Shown here: positions 34,641-44,405 of the stretch, one piece after another
How positions within the stretch are numbered: position 1 is the stretch's first letter
Layout of the letters: each line of letters begins with the position of its first letter
NCBI GenBank assembly: GCA_964438995.1
Contig: CAYTMQ010000008.1
Coordinates: 99,194-163,193, forward strand
Length of the DNA stretch: 64,000 bases
Reading direction: 5' to 3'
DNA from: JABMMZ01 sp964438995
Lineage (GTDB): Bacteria; Bacteroidota; Bacteroidia; NS11-12g; UBA955
The notes under the pieces: model-generated
The model's input: the letters and a program-made list of their open reading frames with translations, nothing else
Database searches by the model: none
Told to the model about the DNA's origin: nothing
Position numbers and translations under genes: made by a program

Positions 34641-35174
34641 TTAGAAATACAGATTGATTTCTGCTTTTAAAAAGTCGATAGCTTTAAGAGTTGGGATAGA
34701 ATTATCAGCTATCATTCTATCAATAATTGCTTTTGATAAATCTACACCAGAAGCTTCAGGATTGGTACTTTCATAAGTTTCGTGAATCAGTTGAATAACT
34801 TCTTCTTTTACAACTTTAATGATGTTCCAAGCTTGATTGCTAATGTAAATCTGTTGAGAAAGATTGTGCATGTACTCTTGATTTACCGCAGATTCCATTA
34901 AATGCTTTAAACCTCTTGATGTGTTTGTCCCATCGTTGTAGTTGTTGATTAGCATTTGTGGAGAGATACGTTCTAAGAACAAAATCATTCTCTCGTAAGC
35001 TTGCAATTTTAATGGGGTTAATAAACTTGCATTTTGTTTTCTTAGCTCCAATTGCAATCTACTTTGATGGTCTTCCATCACCTTATTTATAATAACATAG
35101 CATACGGCTAATACTACCAGTGAAGGGATAATGAATTTTAATATTTCTAGAACATCATGTAATAGCGGGTCCAT
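34641..35174 (-). CDS. Conserved membrane-anchored protein of unknown function
   Basis: A 177-residue protein with one N-terminal hydrophobic helix (about 10-30; ILKFIIPSLVVLAVCYVII), followed by a mostly helical cytoplasmic part (LKLQAYERMILFLERISPQML, about 53-73). Similar short single-helix proteins of unknown function, which I believe correspond to a DUF family in Bacteroidota, have this pattern, but I cannot name a function. It lies next to the acyl-CoA mutase gene on the same strand, 56 bases apart, and could be cotranscribed with it. Confidence 0.6.
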   Translation of the reverse strand: MDPLLHDVLEILKFIIPSLVVLAVCYVIINKVMEDHQSRLQLELRKQNASLLTPLKLQAYERMILFLERISPQMLINNYNDGTNTSRGLKHLMESAVNQEYMHNLSQQIYISNQAWNIIKVVKEEVIQLIHETYESTNPEASGVDLSKAIIDRMIADNSIPTLKAIDFLKAEINLYF

Positions 35175-35199
35175 CTTCTGACTTTTTAAATAAGGAATG

Positions 35200-35231
35200 C
35201 AAAGTTAATAAACTTTATTGTGAATGCGCAA
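35200..35231 (-). promoter_or_regulatory. Promoter of the conserved membrane protein gene
   Basis: TTG (complement of 35229-35231), a 21-base spacer, then TAACTTTG (complement of 35200-35207), 25 bases before the ATG at 35174. Confidence 0.55.
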
Positions 35232-35290
35232 AAATAAAAAAATATTTGACGACTAATTTGCAATACTCCAAAAACAATAATTCATCCCTC

Positions 35291-35298
35291 TAATTTTG
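35291..35298 (+). promoter_or_regulatory. -7 promoter element of the MacB-like permease gene
   Basis: TAATTTTG on the plus strand, about 66 bases before the TTG start at 35365. No TTG was found at the proper -33 distance. Confidence 0.35.
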
Positions 35299-35364
35299 CA
35301 TTTTATAGAACTATTCAAAAATAACACTGCTAATTAGCTTTAATTTGTATCACCAAACAAACCA

Positions 35365-36603
35365 TTGAATACTTTTCAAAATATCAGAATTGCTCTAGAT
35401 TCAATTCGCGATAACATACTTCGTACTGTTATTACCTGCCTTATCATAGCCATTGGTATTGCAGCTTTAGTAGGCATGCTTACTGCAGTTGATGGTTTTG
35501 AAAACGGTTTATCTAAGTCGTTTCAAAAAATGGGTAGCAATACCTTTAATATACGGAACCGTGATGGTAAAATTAGAATTGGCGGTGGACACGGTGAGAA
35601 AAGAATTGAGTATGTGCCTATCACCTATTCTCAGGCCAATCAATTTAAAAAAGAGTTCACGTTACCTAGTACCATATCTCTTAGCACCAACATCAATTTT
35701 AGCTCGACACTTAGAAGTGGAAGCAAGAAAACCAATCCAAATATTAGAGTCATTTCTATTGATGAAAACTACTTAAGTGTGAGTGGAACTGAATTGGCCT
35801 TTGGTAGAAACTTTACACCAAACGAAGCAAACAGTGGCAGTAAAAGCATCATCATAGGTAAAGACATTGCCTTATTATTGTTTAATAAAGAAGATGCAGT
35901 AGGCAAAATCCTTAGCATGGGTAATTCACAATACAATGTTATTGGTGTATTAAAAAGTAAAGGTAGTAGTATGGGTATGGGTGGAGAAGATAGAATGGCC
36001 TATATCACCAATACAGAAGCTAAGGGTCAGTATCTTAATGCCGAAAGTTCTTTCAACATATCTGTAGCAGTAACCAATATCAAACAACTTGACTTAGCGG
36101 TTAGTGAAGCTGAGGGATTGATGAAAAACATCAGGCGTTTAAGAATTGGAGATGAGTTTAATTTCAGTGTTGTAAAGAGTGTATCAGTTGCAGAAAAACT
36201 GAAAGACAATCTTGCCTCTGTAAAAATATTTGCAACATTTGTTGCCATCATTACACTAATTGGTGCCGCAATCGGATTGATGAACATTATGTTGGTGAGT
36301 GTTACCGAAAGAACCAAAGAAATTGGCACTCGAAAAGCATTAGGAGCAACGCCAAAAACCATCAAATACCAATTCCTCACAGAAGCCGCTGTTATTTGTC
36401 AAATCGGTGGATTAGGTGGTATCATACTTGGATTGATGATAGGGAATATCGTATCACTCTTAATGGATTCTGGCTTTATTATTCCATGGCCTTGGATCAT
36501 TTTAGCTGTTGTAGTTTGCTTTGTTGTTGGCATTATTGCTGGTATTTATCCTGCATCAAAAGCTGCAAAGCTAGACCCGATTGAAGCGTTGAGATACGAA
36601 TAG
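35365..36603 (+). CDS. ABC transporter permease of the MacB/FtsX family
   Basis: A 412-residue permease: N-terminal helix (about 20-42), a large periplasmic MacB-PCD-type domain (about 45-275), three C-terminal helices (about 285-310, 330-360, 370-398) and the family ending LDPIEALRYE. The ERTKEIGTRKALGATPKTI segment is the cytoplasmic coupling loop. Members such as MacB and YtrF export lipoproteins, peptides or drugs; no ATPase gene is adjacent, so its partner is elsewhere. The only reasonable start is TTG at 35365, giving MNTFQNIRIALDSIRDN. Divergent from the preceding gene. Confidence 0.88.
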   Translation: MNTFQNIRIALDSIRDNILRTVITCLIIAIGIAALVGMLTAVDGFENGLSKSFQKMGSNTFNIRNRDGKIRIGGGHGEKRIEYVPITYSQANQFKKEFTLPSTISLSTNINFSSTLRSGSKKTNPNIRVISIDENYLSVSGTELAFGRNFTPNEANSGSKSIIIGKDIALLLFNKEDAVGKILSMGNSQYNVIGVLKSKGSSMGMGGEDRMAYITNTEAKGQYLNAESSFNISVAVTNIKQLDLAVSEAEGLMKNIRRLRIGDEFNFSVVKSVSVAEKLKDNLASVKIFATFVAIITLIGAAIGLMNIMLVSVTERTKEIGTRKALGATPKTIKYQFLTEAAVICQIGGLGGIILGLMIGNIVSLLMDSGFIIPWPWIILAVVVCFVVGIIAGIYPASKAAKLDPIEALRYE

Positions 36604-36608
36604 TTCAA

Positions 36609-37256
36609 TCATTCAAACACCTTACTACCAACTCTTACAATGGTACTTCCACACTTTACAGCGATCTTATAATCACTGCTCATACCCATTGAAAGTTGAT
36701 TGAATTCAGGTAGTTCGTATGTGTTCTTTATGGTTTCAAACAATTGTTTAAGTGTCATAAATTCACGTTCAATTTGAACTTCATCACTTGTATTTGTTGC
36801 CATTCCCATTAATCCTCGTATCCTAATATTTTGCAATGATTTAAAGTTATCATCGTTTAAAAGACTGATACATTCGTTTGCATCCAATCCGAACTTTGTA
36901 TCTTCATTGGCAATGTATATTTGCAGCAAACAGTCAATTACTCGCTTATTTTTTGCAGCATATTTGTTTATTTCTTGTAATAGATGCAAAGAATCTACGC
37001 TTTGAATACACTGAATAAATGGCGCAATGTATTTGACTTTGTTGGTTTGAAGGTGACCAATTAAATGCCATTCTATATCTTTGGGCAAAGCATCATATCG
37101 CTCTAACAATGCTTGTACACGGTTTTCTGCAAAGACGCGCTGACCGGCATTGTAAGCTTCCATAATTTCTTGTGTTGTGCGGTATTTTGATACTACAACC
37201 AATTGAACATTTTGGCCTATTTCTTGTTTTAATCCCGATATGTTTTCTGCAAGCAT
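36609..37256 (-). CDS. Pyridoxal phosphate homeostasis protein (YggS/PLPBP family)
   Basis: A 215-residue PLP-binding protein. Lys24 in LVVVSKYRT is the Schiff-base lysine; FAENRVQALLERYDALP, WHLIGHLQTNKVK and LSMGMSSDYKIAVKCGSTIVRVG are the family signatures. YggS/PLPBP buffers free PLP and affects amino acid metabolism. Start: the ATG at 37254-37256; the open frame extends further upstream through the next gene but without similarity. It ends 5 bases from the convergent permease gene and is divergent from the DUF4296 gene through a shared promoter. Confidence 0.95.
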   Translation of the reverse strand: MLAENISGLKQEIGQNVQLVVVSKYRTTQEIMEAYNAGQRVFAENRVQALLERYDALPKDIEWHLIGHLQTNKVKYIAPFIQCIQSVDSLHLLQEINKYAAKNKRVIDCLLQIYIANEDTKFGLDANECISLLNDDNFKSLQNIRIRGLMGMATNTSDEVQIEREFMTLKQLFETIKNTYELPEFNQLSMGMSSDYKIAVKCGSTIVRVGSKVFE

Positions 37257-37272
37257 TATATTTGCAAAAGTA
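37257..37272. promoter_or_regulatory. Back-to-back -7 elements shared by yggS and the DUF4296 gene
   Basis: The 16 bases TATATTTGCAAAAGTA are all that separates the two start codons. TATATTTG reads rightward (37257-37264) to the ATG at 37273, and TACTTTTG reads leftward (complement of 37265-37272) to the ATG at 37256, each ending 8 bases before its start codon. No convincing -33 TTG is found for either direction within the coding regions. Confidence 0.55.
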
Positions 37273-37623
37273 ATGAAACCACAATTAATATTTTTAGCCC
37301 TTTTCTTTGGCTTAAGTGCTTGTTCTGATTCGAACAAGGAAGTAAGCAATAAACCAGATTGGGTGATACAAGAAGATAAAATGGTTGACATTATTGTTGA
37401 TTTAAGAATTGCTGATGCAGCGGTGTACATCAATTCTAACTCGGCGCCACGAGATAAAGTAAAAGATTGGAATTTCATCATGAAGAAGCACCATACAAGT
37501 GATTCTATCTTTTTAAAAAGCCATGATTACTATGCAGAACATCCAGAAGTTGCCGAATCAATTTACGAATCAGTAGAAGACAAATTGAATGAAATGTTAG
37601 CCAATAACACTTTCGAGAATTAA
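37273..37623 (+). CDS. DUF4296 family lipoprotein
   Basis: A 116-residue lipoprotein: MKPQLIFLALFFGLSAC is a signal peptide with the lipid Cys at 17. The mature part (MVDIIVDLRIADAAVYIN, about 39-56; then a helical HHTSDSIFLKSHDYYAEHP stretch) matches the Bacteroidota DUF4296 family, of unknown function. Start: the ATG at 37273; the frame is open further upstream but would overlap yggS. It is followed after 10 bases by mutS2 on the same strand. Confidence 0.78.
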   Translation: MKPQLIFLALFFGLSACSDSNKEVSNKPDWVIQEDKMVDIIVDLRIADAAVYINSNSAPRDKVKDWNFIMKKHHTSDSIFLKSHDYYAEHPEVAESIYESVEDKLNEMLANNTFEN

Positions 37624-37633
37624 TGCCCCACCT

Positions 37634-40030
37634 TTGAAAACAAACAATTACCCCCAGAACATAGAAGAGAAGTTAGGATTCGACAAAATCAAACAGTACA
37701 TCATGTCTGAATGTCGAACCGAAGCAGGAAGACGCAGTGTTAATCTCCTCCAATTTTCAAAAGACATCAAATCCATTAGATTGTCTTTACAACAAATTAG
37801 TGAGACGACACAGGTGGTGTCTGAAGGACATATTTTTGAATTCCCTGAAGATCCAGAACTAATTGCTGATATCATTCAAGCTATAGATAAAGAAGGTGTA
37901 TGGTTATTAGAAGACGACTTATTTGAAATATTTCTTGCTTTAAAAGCTTTTCAAAACAACATTAAAATTGTTCGTCAAGACATCTTTAAATACCCTGCTT
38001 TAACACAAGTTCAAGAAAACTTAATAGAGTTATCTTCTGCAATCGGTATCCTTCAAAGTATATTGGATAAAGAAGGCAAATTGAGGCCAGATGCCAGTCC
38101 TGAGCTTTGGCAAATCAATAAAAAAATTGATCGCAAAGAAAAAGATGTCAGACGTTTGTTGCAATCAAAGTTCGAACTTGCAAAGAAAAACGGATGGGCG
38201 GGGGATACAGAAATCACCATTAGAAATGAGCGATTGGTCATTCCAATCATTGCAGAGCATAAAAAGAAAATGCCTGGATTTGTCCATGATGACAGTCAGA
38301 GTGGTAGATTTTTATACATCGAACCTATAGAGTGTTTTGAGGAAAACAACGAATTAAAAGAGTTGTTTTTTGAGCGTAAAAAAGAAATTGAAGCCATTTT
38401 AAAACACGTTACTGCTCAACTATCTCCATACAAACAAGCCATTTTTAAACACATCCAATTCTGTATCTTTTTAGATGCTTGTTTGGCTAAAAGTATCTTT
38501 AGTTCTAAAATAAGAGCCACTGAACCACAAGCTGTGCAAGCCCATGATGACACCAATCTCATTCAGGCTAGACATCCCCTACTCTACTTGCATCTTGTAA
38601 AAGACAACAAAGCATTGGTGCCTTTGGATTTTAAATTCAAAAAAGGCAGTAAAATGGTTTTAATAAGCGGACCGAATGCAGGGGGAAAGAGTATTGCCTT
38701 AAAGACCATTGGATTGTTGCAATACATGTATCAGTGTGGATTGCCTGTGCCTCTTCATCCAGACAGTACCATGTCTGTTTACAGTACTATTTTTATTGAT
38801 ATTGGAGACAATCAATCTTTGGAAAACAATTTGAGTTCTTATAGCAGTCACTTAATGAACATGAAGTTCTTTATGGAGAATGCCAACAAACACACTTTGT
38901 TTTTAATTGATGAGTTGGGTAATGGCACCGACCCTGCGATAGGAAGTTCAATTGCACAATCTATACTTGAACATTTGCTATCGCTTGATGCCTATGGTAT
39001 TGTTACAACACACTTCGGCAATTTGAAAGCTTGGGCTGGTCAAACCGAACAAGTGCAAAATGCTAGAATGTTGTATGATCTCCAAAAACTTGAACCACAA
39101 TTTAAGTTAGAGTTAGATAAACCAGGTAGTTCATTTGCTATTGAAGTGGCTTCGAAAGTAGGTATTTCAGAAAAAATCATTCAAAGAGTGAGAAAAATCA
39201 ATCAATGGAAACAACATATTGATTTGGATGAATTGCTTGCTGAGAATGAAAAAAACAAACTTGAGTTAGCGGATATGAAGAAACGTGTTGAGGAGAGAGA
39301 AAAGGTTCTAGACAAACTGATTCTTGATTACGAAGCGCTTAAACTTTCATTATCAGAAAACAAACAGAACATCATCAACGACGCTAAAGTTAAAGCCAGC
39401 AACATCCTAAATACTGCCAATCAAAAAATAGAACAAACCATTAAAGGTATTCAAGAAAATAAGGCTGAAAAACAAAAAACCAAAGCATTAAGAAAAGATT
39501 TAGAAGAGTTTAAATCGCATTTGGTTGTTAAAGAAAAAAAGCATGAAACAAAACAACAAGTTGCTCCAAAAGATACACGTCCTCTTAAAGTTGGAAGTAT
39601 TGTAAGACACGAACAACACAAAGTAAGTGGCGAGATTTTGAAGATCAAAAAAGATGAAGCACAAGTCTTGTTTGGTCAAGTAACGATGTGGTTTCCGTTA
39701 GCTGAATTATACAACAGTGTTGCCGACAAAAAACATGTTCCAAAAACTGCAACGTTTAATGTTCAATTGTTTGAAAAGCAAAGCAATTTTAGAGCTGAGC
39801 TCGACTTAAGAGGCATAAGAGGTGAAGAGGCTATAAACAAATTGGATGAGTGGTTAAACGATGCCCATATGTTGGGTATGTTCACTTTAAGAATTGTTCA
39901 TGGTCGTGGGCATGGCATACTACGCAAATTGATAGTGGACCATTTAAAGTCATTAAAATTCGTTAAATCATACGAGCACGAATCAGAACAACTGGGCGGA
40001 GATGGTGTTACACTTGTAAGAATTGAGTAA
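37634..40030 (+). CDS. mutS2: MutS2 ATPase/endonuclease
   Basis: MutS2 (798 aa) acts on ribosome collisions and/or suppresses recombination, not on mismatch repair. An N-terminal clamp/lever region covers about 1-300. The ATPase has Walker A GPNAGGKS at 346-353 and Walker B LFLIDE at 422-427, followed by a coiled-coil segment (about 530-640) and a C-terminal Smr nuclease domain with LDLRG and the HGRGHGILR loop (about 725-790). The start is TTG at 37634 (MKTNNYPQNIEEKLGFDKIK), as no upstream in-frame ATG exists. It is probably cotranscribed with the DUF4296 gene and ends 8 bases from the convergent tolC-like gene. Confidence 0.95.
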   Translation: MKTNNYPQNIEEKLGFDKIKQYIMSECRTEAGRRSVNLLQFSKDIKSIRLSLQQISETTQVVSEGHIFEFPEDPELIADIIQAIDKEGVWLLEDDLFEIFLALKAFQNNIKIVRQDIFKYPALTQVQENLIELSSAIGILQSILDKEGKLRPDASPELWQINKKIDRKEKDVRRLLQSKFELAKKNGWAGDTEITIRNERLVIPIIAEHKKKMPGFVHDDSQSGRFLYIEPIECFEENNELKELFFERKKEIEAILKHVTAQLSPYKQAIFKHIQFCIFLDACLAKSIFSSKIRATEPQAVQAHDDTNLIQARHPLLYLHLVKDNKALVPLDFKFKKGSKMVLISGPNAGGKSIALKTIGLLQYMYQCGLPVPLHPDSTMSVYSTIFIDIGDNQSLENNLSSYSSHLMNMKFFMENANKHTLFLIDELGNGTDPAIGSSIAQSILEHLLSLDAYGIVTTHFGNLKAWAGQTEQVQNARMLYDLQKLEPQFKLELDKPGSSFAIEVASKVGISEKIIQRVRKINQWKQHIDLDELLAENEKNKLELADMKKRVEEREKVLDKLILDYEALKLSLSENKQNIINDAKVKASNILNTANQKIEQTIKGIQENKAEKQKTKALRKDLEEFKSHLVVKEKKHETKQQVAPKDTRPLKVGSIVRHEQHKVSGEILKIKKDEAQVLFGQVTMWFPLAELYNSVADKKHVPKTATFNVQLFEKQSNFRAELDLRGIRGEEAINKLDEWLNDAHMLGMFTLRIVHGRGHGILRKLIVDHLKSLKFVKSYEHESEQLGGDGVTLVRIE

Positions 40031-40038
40031 GAGACAAC

Positions 40039-41337
40039 TTAATAATTGCCTATTAACTGACCGCTTAATGCCAACAATCTAGTCTCTGCCAATTTTAACA
40101 AGAATTGGTTGTTGATGTATCTAAAATTAACTTCGTTATACATATCCATGGCGTCGCGCATCTCAAGCAATGTTGTTTGATTTTGACCAAACTTTTGCTT
40201 CATCAATTCTAAATAATTATTAGCCGTTGATACCGCAATCGAATCTGAATCTATTTGCAATTTTGTTGTGCTATAATCTGTCCAAGCTTGATTGAGTTCT
40301 GATTGCAATTGTTGTTGGGTAAACTGTTGCATCAACTCAGCATTTCTAACATTTAGCTTTGCATTTTCAATGTTACTTTTATTAACCGACCCTGTGTACA
40401 ATGGGACAGAAAGTGTTAGTCCGACTTGTGGTCCCATACCCTGATTGTACAACGAGAAACCAGCTTGAGATTGTGAAAAATTATAATTGTAAGCACCACT
40501 TAATCTAATCACAGGAAGTGTTGCAGAGTTAACTTCTCTTTGCACTTGACGAGAAACTTCTAAAGTATTTTGAGACAACTTCCAGTTAGGATTTTTCCTC
40601 AATAAAGAATCCAATTCTGATTTCACAAAAGTGGTATTTGCAACTGAAAGCTTACTTAAAACTATTGTTGATTCTGGTTTTAAATTCAATAGCACTTTAA
40701 ATGCAGAATGAGCATTTGCAATAAGCGCATTCTGAGTTTCTATAGCTTGCTCTCTAGATTGTAAATCCAATTGCGCCATATACAAATCAGCTTTGTTGGC
40801 ATATCCAACTTTTAGTCTTTGTTCAACCAATGTTAATCGCTCTTGAGATGATTGTTTCAATTGATTGAGCACATCAAGATAAGATTCATTTTTAAGGATA
40901 TTGCAATACGCCACAGTAACATTTGTAATGGTAGTTTGCATTTGTGACTTCAATCTAATTTTTGCAGCTTCATCCAACAATTCAAGACGTTCTTTGATGG
41001 CAAACATTCTCATTCCATCAAACAAGGTGTATGTAGCTATGACATTGGCATTAACTGCATTGCTTAACACATTGTTTCTTTCTATAACGGTACCATTGGT
41101 AAACTTTTGATTGATATTTGTCATAGCTGGATTTGCGCCAGCATTTAAACTAACATTAGGCAACATACCTGCATTGCCAGACGTATTGCTATTATGAGCT
41201 ATTTCTGCATTGTTTTCTGCTATTTTCAATTCCAAATTTTCACTTAGAGCGGTCTGTATAGCATACTTCAAATTAAAATTTTGAGCTTGGGTGTTTAAAA
41301 CTAAAAACAACCCTATTATAAGTGCGCTAGTTTTCAT
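40039..41337 (-). CDS. TolC family outer membrane efflux protein
   Basis: A 432-residue protein: signal peptide MKTSALIIGLFLVLNTQA (before Q), then two repeated outer-membrane-efflux-protein halves, each alternating beta strand pairs and long helices (LYMAQLDLQSREQAIETQ in the first, DSIAVSTANNYLELMKQKFG in the second). It forms the trimeric outer membrane channel of a tripartite pump. Its start overlaps the end of the RND pump gene by about 11 bases; an alternative ATG 9 bases upstream adds three residues. Last gene of an adaptor-pump-channel operon. Confidence 0.93.
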   Translation of the reverse strand: MKTSALIIGLFLVLNTQAQNFNLKYAIQTALSENLELKIAENNAEIAHNSNTSGNAGMLPNVSLNAGANPAMTNINQKFTNGTVIERNNVLSNAVNANVIATYTLFDGMRMFAIKERLELLDEAAKIRLKSQMQTTITNVTVAYCNILKNESYLDVLNQLKQSSQERLTLVEQRLKVGYANKADLYMAQLDLQSREQAIETQNALIANAHSAFKVLLNLKPESTIVLSKLSVANTTFVKSELDSLLRKNPNWKLSQNTLEVSRQVQREVNSATLPVIRLSGAYNYNFSQSQAGFSLYNQGMGPQVGLTLSVPLYTGSVNKSNIENAKLNVRNAELMQQFTQQQLQSELNQAWTDYSTTKLQIDSDSIAVSTANNYLELMKQKFGQNQTTLLEMRDAMDMYNEVNFRYINNQFLLKLAETRLLALSGQLIGNY

Positions 41338-44300
41338 GTTTAACATATTTTTTATCTCTTGAAAAGAACATATAAATGGCAGGAATAATAAACAAGGTCA
41401 ACACAAGTGAGAACATGATTCCTCCAACTACAACCATCCCTAGAGGAATTCTCGATGTTGCAGCTGCGCCTAATGACAAAGCTATTGGCAAAGCACCTAG
41501 AGCTGTGGCTAAACTGGTCATTAATATTGGACGCATCCTTTGAACTGCCGCTTCTATAATGGCTTGCAATTTTGGTATACCAGCCTCTCGTTTTTTATTC
41601 GCAAACTCTACAATTAAGATTCCATTTTTGGTTACCAACCCGACCAGCATAATCATACCAATTTGTGAAAATATATTGATGGTATTTCCTGTTATCCAAA
41701 GCGAAAGTAAAGCACCTGTTAAAGCCAATGGAACAGTAATCATAATGGTTAATGGGTCGATGAAACTTTCGAACTGAGCAGACAACACCAAATATATCAA
41801 TACCAATGCTAATAGAAATGCAAATGAGGTGTTAGATGAACTTTCGGCAAAGTCTCTTGAAGGACCGGTTAATGATGTTTGAAAACTTTCATCCAATAAT
41901 TTATCACTTATCTTTTCCATAGCTTTTAAACCATCGCCTATGGTTTTACCTGGAGCTAATGAGGCTGATACTGTTGCAGATTTGAATCTGTTGTAATGAT
42001 ACAATTGCGGAGGATTGCTATTCTCAACCAATTGAACAACACTACTCAACTGTATCATTTCACCTCTGTTGTTTCTAACATAGTAATTGCTCAAATCAGA
42101 AGGTTCGTCGCGGTCATTTCTGGTCATCTGTCCAATGATTTGATACTGTTTTCCATTCATTAGGAAATACCCCATTCTACCACCGCTTAGTGCTGATTGT
42201 AAAGTATAAGCTACATCTTGCACATTCAATCCTAAGTCTTTGGCTTTGATTCTATCTATGTTGACCTCCAATTCGGGTTTGTTGAATTTCAAATTGGCAT
42301 CTACTACCTGAAATGTTTTGTCTTTCCTTGCTTCAGCGAGAAACTTAGGCAATATGTCTTTTAATTTTTCGAAGTTTTGTGTCTGCAGAACAAACTGAAC
42401 TGGTAGTGAACCTCTAGACCCAAATCCAACTGAAATGGTTTGCTCTTGAACTAAGAACACACGACTATCGTTAAACCTACTCAATTGGGTATTGGTTTGA
42501 TTGACTATTTCTTCCTGACTGCGTTTTCTCTCATCTGGAGGTATTAATACAATTCTTCCAAACGCATTGTTAACTGAGCCATTTGAAAATGAATTATTGG
42601 TAGAAGCAAACACAAAAGCTCTTTCAGGAATACTGTCATAGAAGTATGCCCCTAATTCTTGTGTAAACTTATCCATATAATCAAAAGAGGTTCCTTCTGC
42701 TGCTGTTGCATTGAATCTAAACTGACTCTTATCTTCCATAGGTGCCAATTCTGATTGCAAAGTATTAAACAAAAACACAATAGATACTAAACATATAGTT
42801 AGGATAGGCCAAGCCATCCATTTCAATGCCATGAATTTTGAAAGTAGAGACTGATACCCATTTTCTAATCCTTCAAAAAATGGTTCTGTTTTGGTGTAGA
42901 ACCAAGAAGGTTTAGAGTTCTTTCGATTCAGCATAACGTTTAATACCGGTGTTAAAGTCAAAGACACAAATGCAGATATCAATACCGCACCTGCTATCAC
43001 TATACCGAATTCTCTGAAAAGTGAGCCTACAAAACCTTGAATAAATATGATTGGTAAAAACACCACCGCCAGGGTGATTGATGTACTGATAACTGCAAAA
43101 ATAATTTCTTTTGAACCTTCCCTAGCAGCAGTTTTAATGTCCATGCCCTCTTCAAGCTTTCTGAATATATTTTCGGTAACAACAATACCATCGTCCACAA
43201 CCAAACCTGTGGCGAGTACTATTGCTAGCAATGTCAGAACATTGATGCTGAAGCCAGCCATGTACATGATAAAAAATGCACCTACCAATGAAACTGGAAT
43301 ATCAATTAAAGGTCTGAATGCAATGCTCCAATTTCTAAAGAATACATACACCACCAATACCACAAGAATCAATGCCACTATCAAAGTTTCTTCAACTTCT
43401 TTGATGGCGCGTTTGACATTTTGTGTGTTGTCTAATACAACTGTGAACTCAATATCTTCAAAACCTTTTTGCTTTTTAACTTCATCAAGTCGCTTATAAA
43501 ACTCTTCTGATATTTTTATAAAGTTTGCTCCCGGTTGAGGCGCAATACCACAGGCAACATTGGGAATGCCATTCAATCTAAAACCTACTTCATCTGTTTC
43601 TGGTCCGAGGCGCACATCTGCTAAATCACCTAATCGCACGATACCATCAACCGACTCTTTTACTATCAACTGTCTAAACTCCGCTTCAGTAGTTAACCTA
43701 CCATTCGTTTTTACAACCAATTCGGTATTATCGCCATAAATTTTACCACCAGGTAGTTCTATGTTTTCTTTGTCTAATGCTGTTCGAATATCTGTTAATG
43801 TAACACCATATGCATTCAATCTTTCTGGCTTATAATCCAATCGCATTGCATACCTTCTCAAACCAAAAATATTGACCCCTGAAACATCTGGAATGGTTTG
43901 AAATTTTTCTTGTAAAACATTTTCTGCAAAGTCGCTTAACTCAAGAATGTTCTTTTCACGACTCTGGATGGCCAATATTATCACCACATCTCCACTTGCA
44001 TCTGCTTTTGAGATAACAGGAGGTGCATCTATATCAGCTGGTAATTGTCTAAGAGCTTGACCAACTTTGTCTCTGACATCACTGGCGGCATCGTCCAAAT
44101 CAACATCTAAATTAAACTCAACAGTAATGACACTGCTTCCTTGATTGCTAGATGATGTAATGGTTCGAATACCTTGAATACCATTGATGGCTTTTTCTAA
44201 AGGTTCGGTTATCTGACTTTCTATGATATCAGAATTTGCACCAGTGTAATTGGTTCTTACAGTAATGTTTGGTGGATCAATGGCTGGGTATTCTCTTAAA

Positions 44301-44398
44301 CTTAAGAATTTATAAGCAACAGCACCAAATACAATAATGATGATACTGCAGACAATTGCGAATACCGGTCGTTTTAAACTTAATTCCGAAAGTGTCAT
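41327..44398 (-). CDS. RND efflux pump inner membrane subunit (AcrB/MexB-like, HAE1 type)
   Basis: A 1023-residue RND permease. Helix 1 is at about 10-30 and two large periplasmic porter/funnel domains follow helices 1 and 7. LATGLVVDDGIVVTENIFRK carries the two adjacent aspartates of helix 4 needed for proton relay. PLALTGALLSLWITGNTINIF and MLVGLVTKNGILIVEFAN mark the C-terminal helices. Full length for the family. It lies between the adaptor (7-base gap) and TolC-like genes. Substrates are likely hydrophobic or amphiphilic compounds; the exact spectrum cannot be read from sequence. Confidence 0.95.
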   Translation of the reverse strand: MTLSELSLKRPVFAIVCSIIIIVFGAVAYKFLSLREYPAIDPPNITVRTNYTGANSDIIESQITEPLEKAINGIQGIRTITSSSNQGSSVITVEFNLDVDLDDAASDVRDKVGQALRQLPADIDAPPVISKADASGDVVIILAIQSREKNILELSDFAENVLQEKFQTIPDVSGVNIFGLRRYAMRLDYKPERLNAYGVTLTDIRTALDKENIELPGGKIYGDNTELVVKTNGRLTTEAEFRQLIVKESVDGIVRLGDLADVRLGPETDEVGFRLNGIPNVACGIAPQPGANFIKISEEFYKRLDEVKKQKGFEDIEFTVVLDNTQNVKRAIKEVEETLIVALILVVLVVYVFFRNWSIAFRPLIDIPVSLVGAFFIMYMAGFSINVLTLLAIVLATGLVVDDGIVVTENIFRKLEEGMDIKTAAREGSKEIIFAVISTSITLAVVFLPIIFIQGFVGSLFREFGIVIAGAVLISAFVSLTLTPVLNVMLNRKNSKPSWFYTKTEPFFEGLENGYQSLLSKFMALKWMAWPILTICLVSIVFLFNTLQSELAPMEDKSQFRFNATAAEGTSFDYMDKFTQELGAYFYDSIPERAFVFASTNNSFSNGSVNNAFGRIVLIPPDERKRSQEEIVNQTNTQLSRFNDSRVFLVQEQTISVGFGSRGSLPVQFVLQTQNFEKLKDILPKFLAEARKDKTFQVVDANLKFNKPELEVNIDRIKAKDLGLNVQDVAYTLQSALSGGRMGYFLMNGKQYQIIGQMTRNDRDEPSDLSNYYVRNNRGEMIQLSSVVQLVENSNPPQLYHYNRFKSATVSASLAPGKTIGDGLKAMEKISDKLLDESFQTSLTGPSRDFAESSSNTSFAFLLALVLIYLVLSAQFESFIDPLTIMITVPLALTGALLSLWITGNTINIFSQIGMIMLVGLVTKNGILIVEFANKKREAGIPKLQAIIEAAVQRMRPILMTSLATALGALPIALSLGAAATSRIPLGMVVVGGIMFSLVLTLFIIPAIYMFFSRDKKYVKHEN

Positions 44399-44405
44399 TG
44401 CAGTA

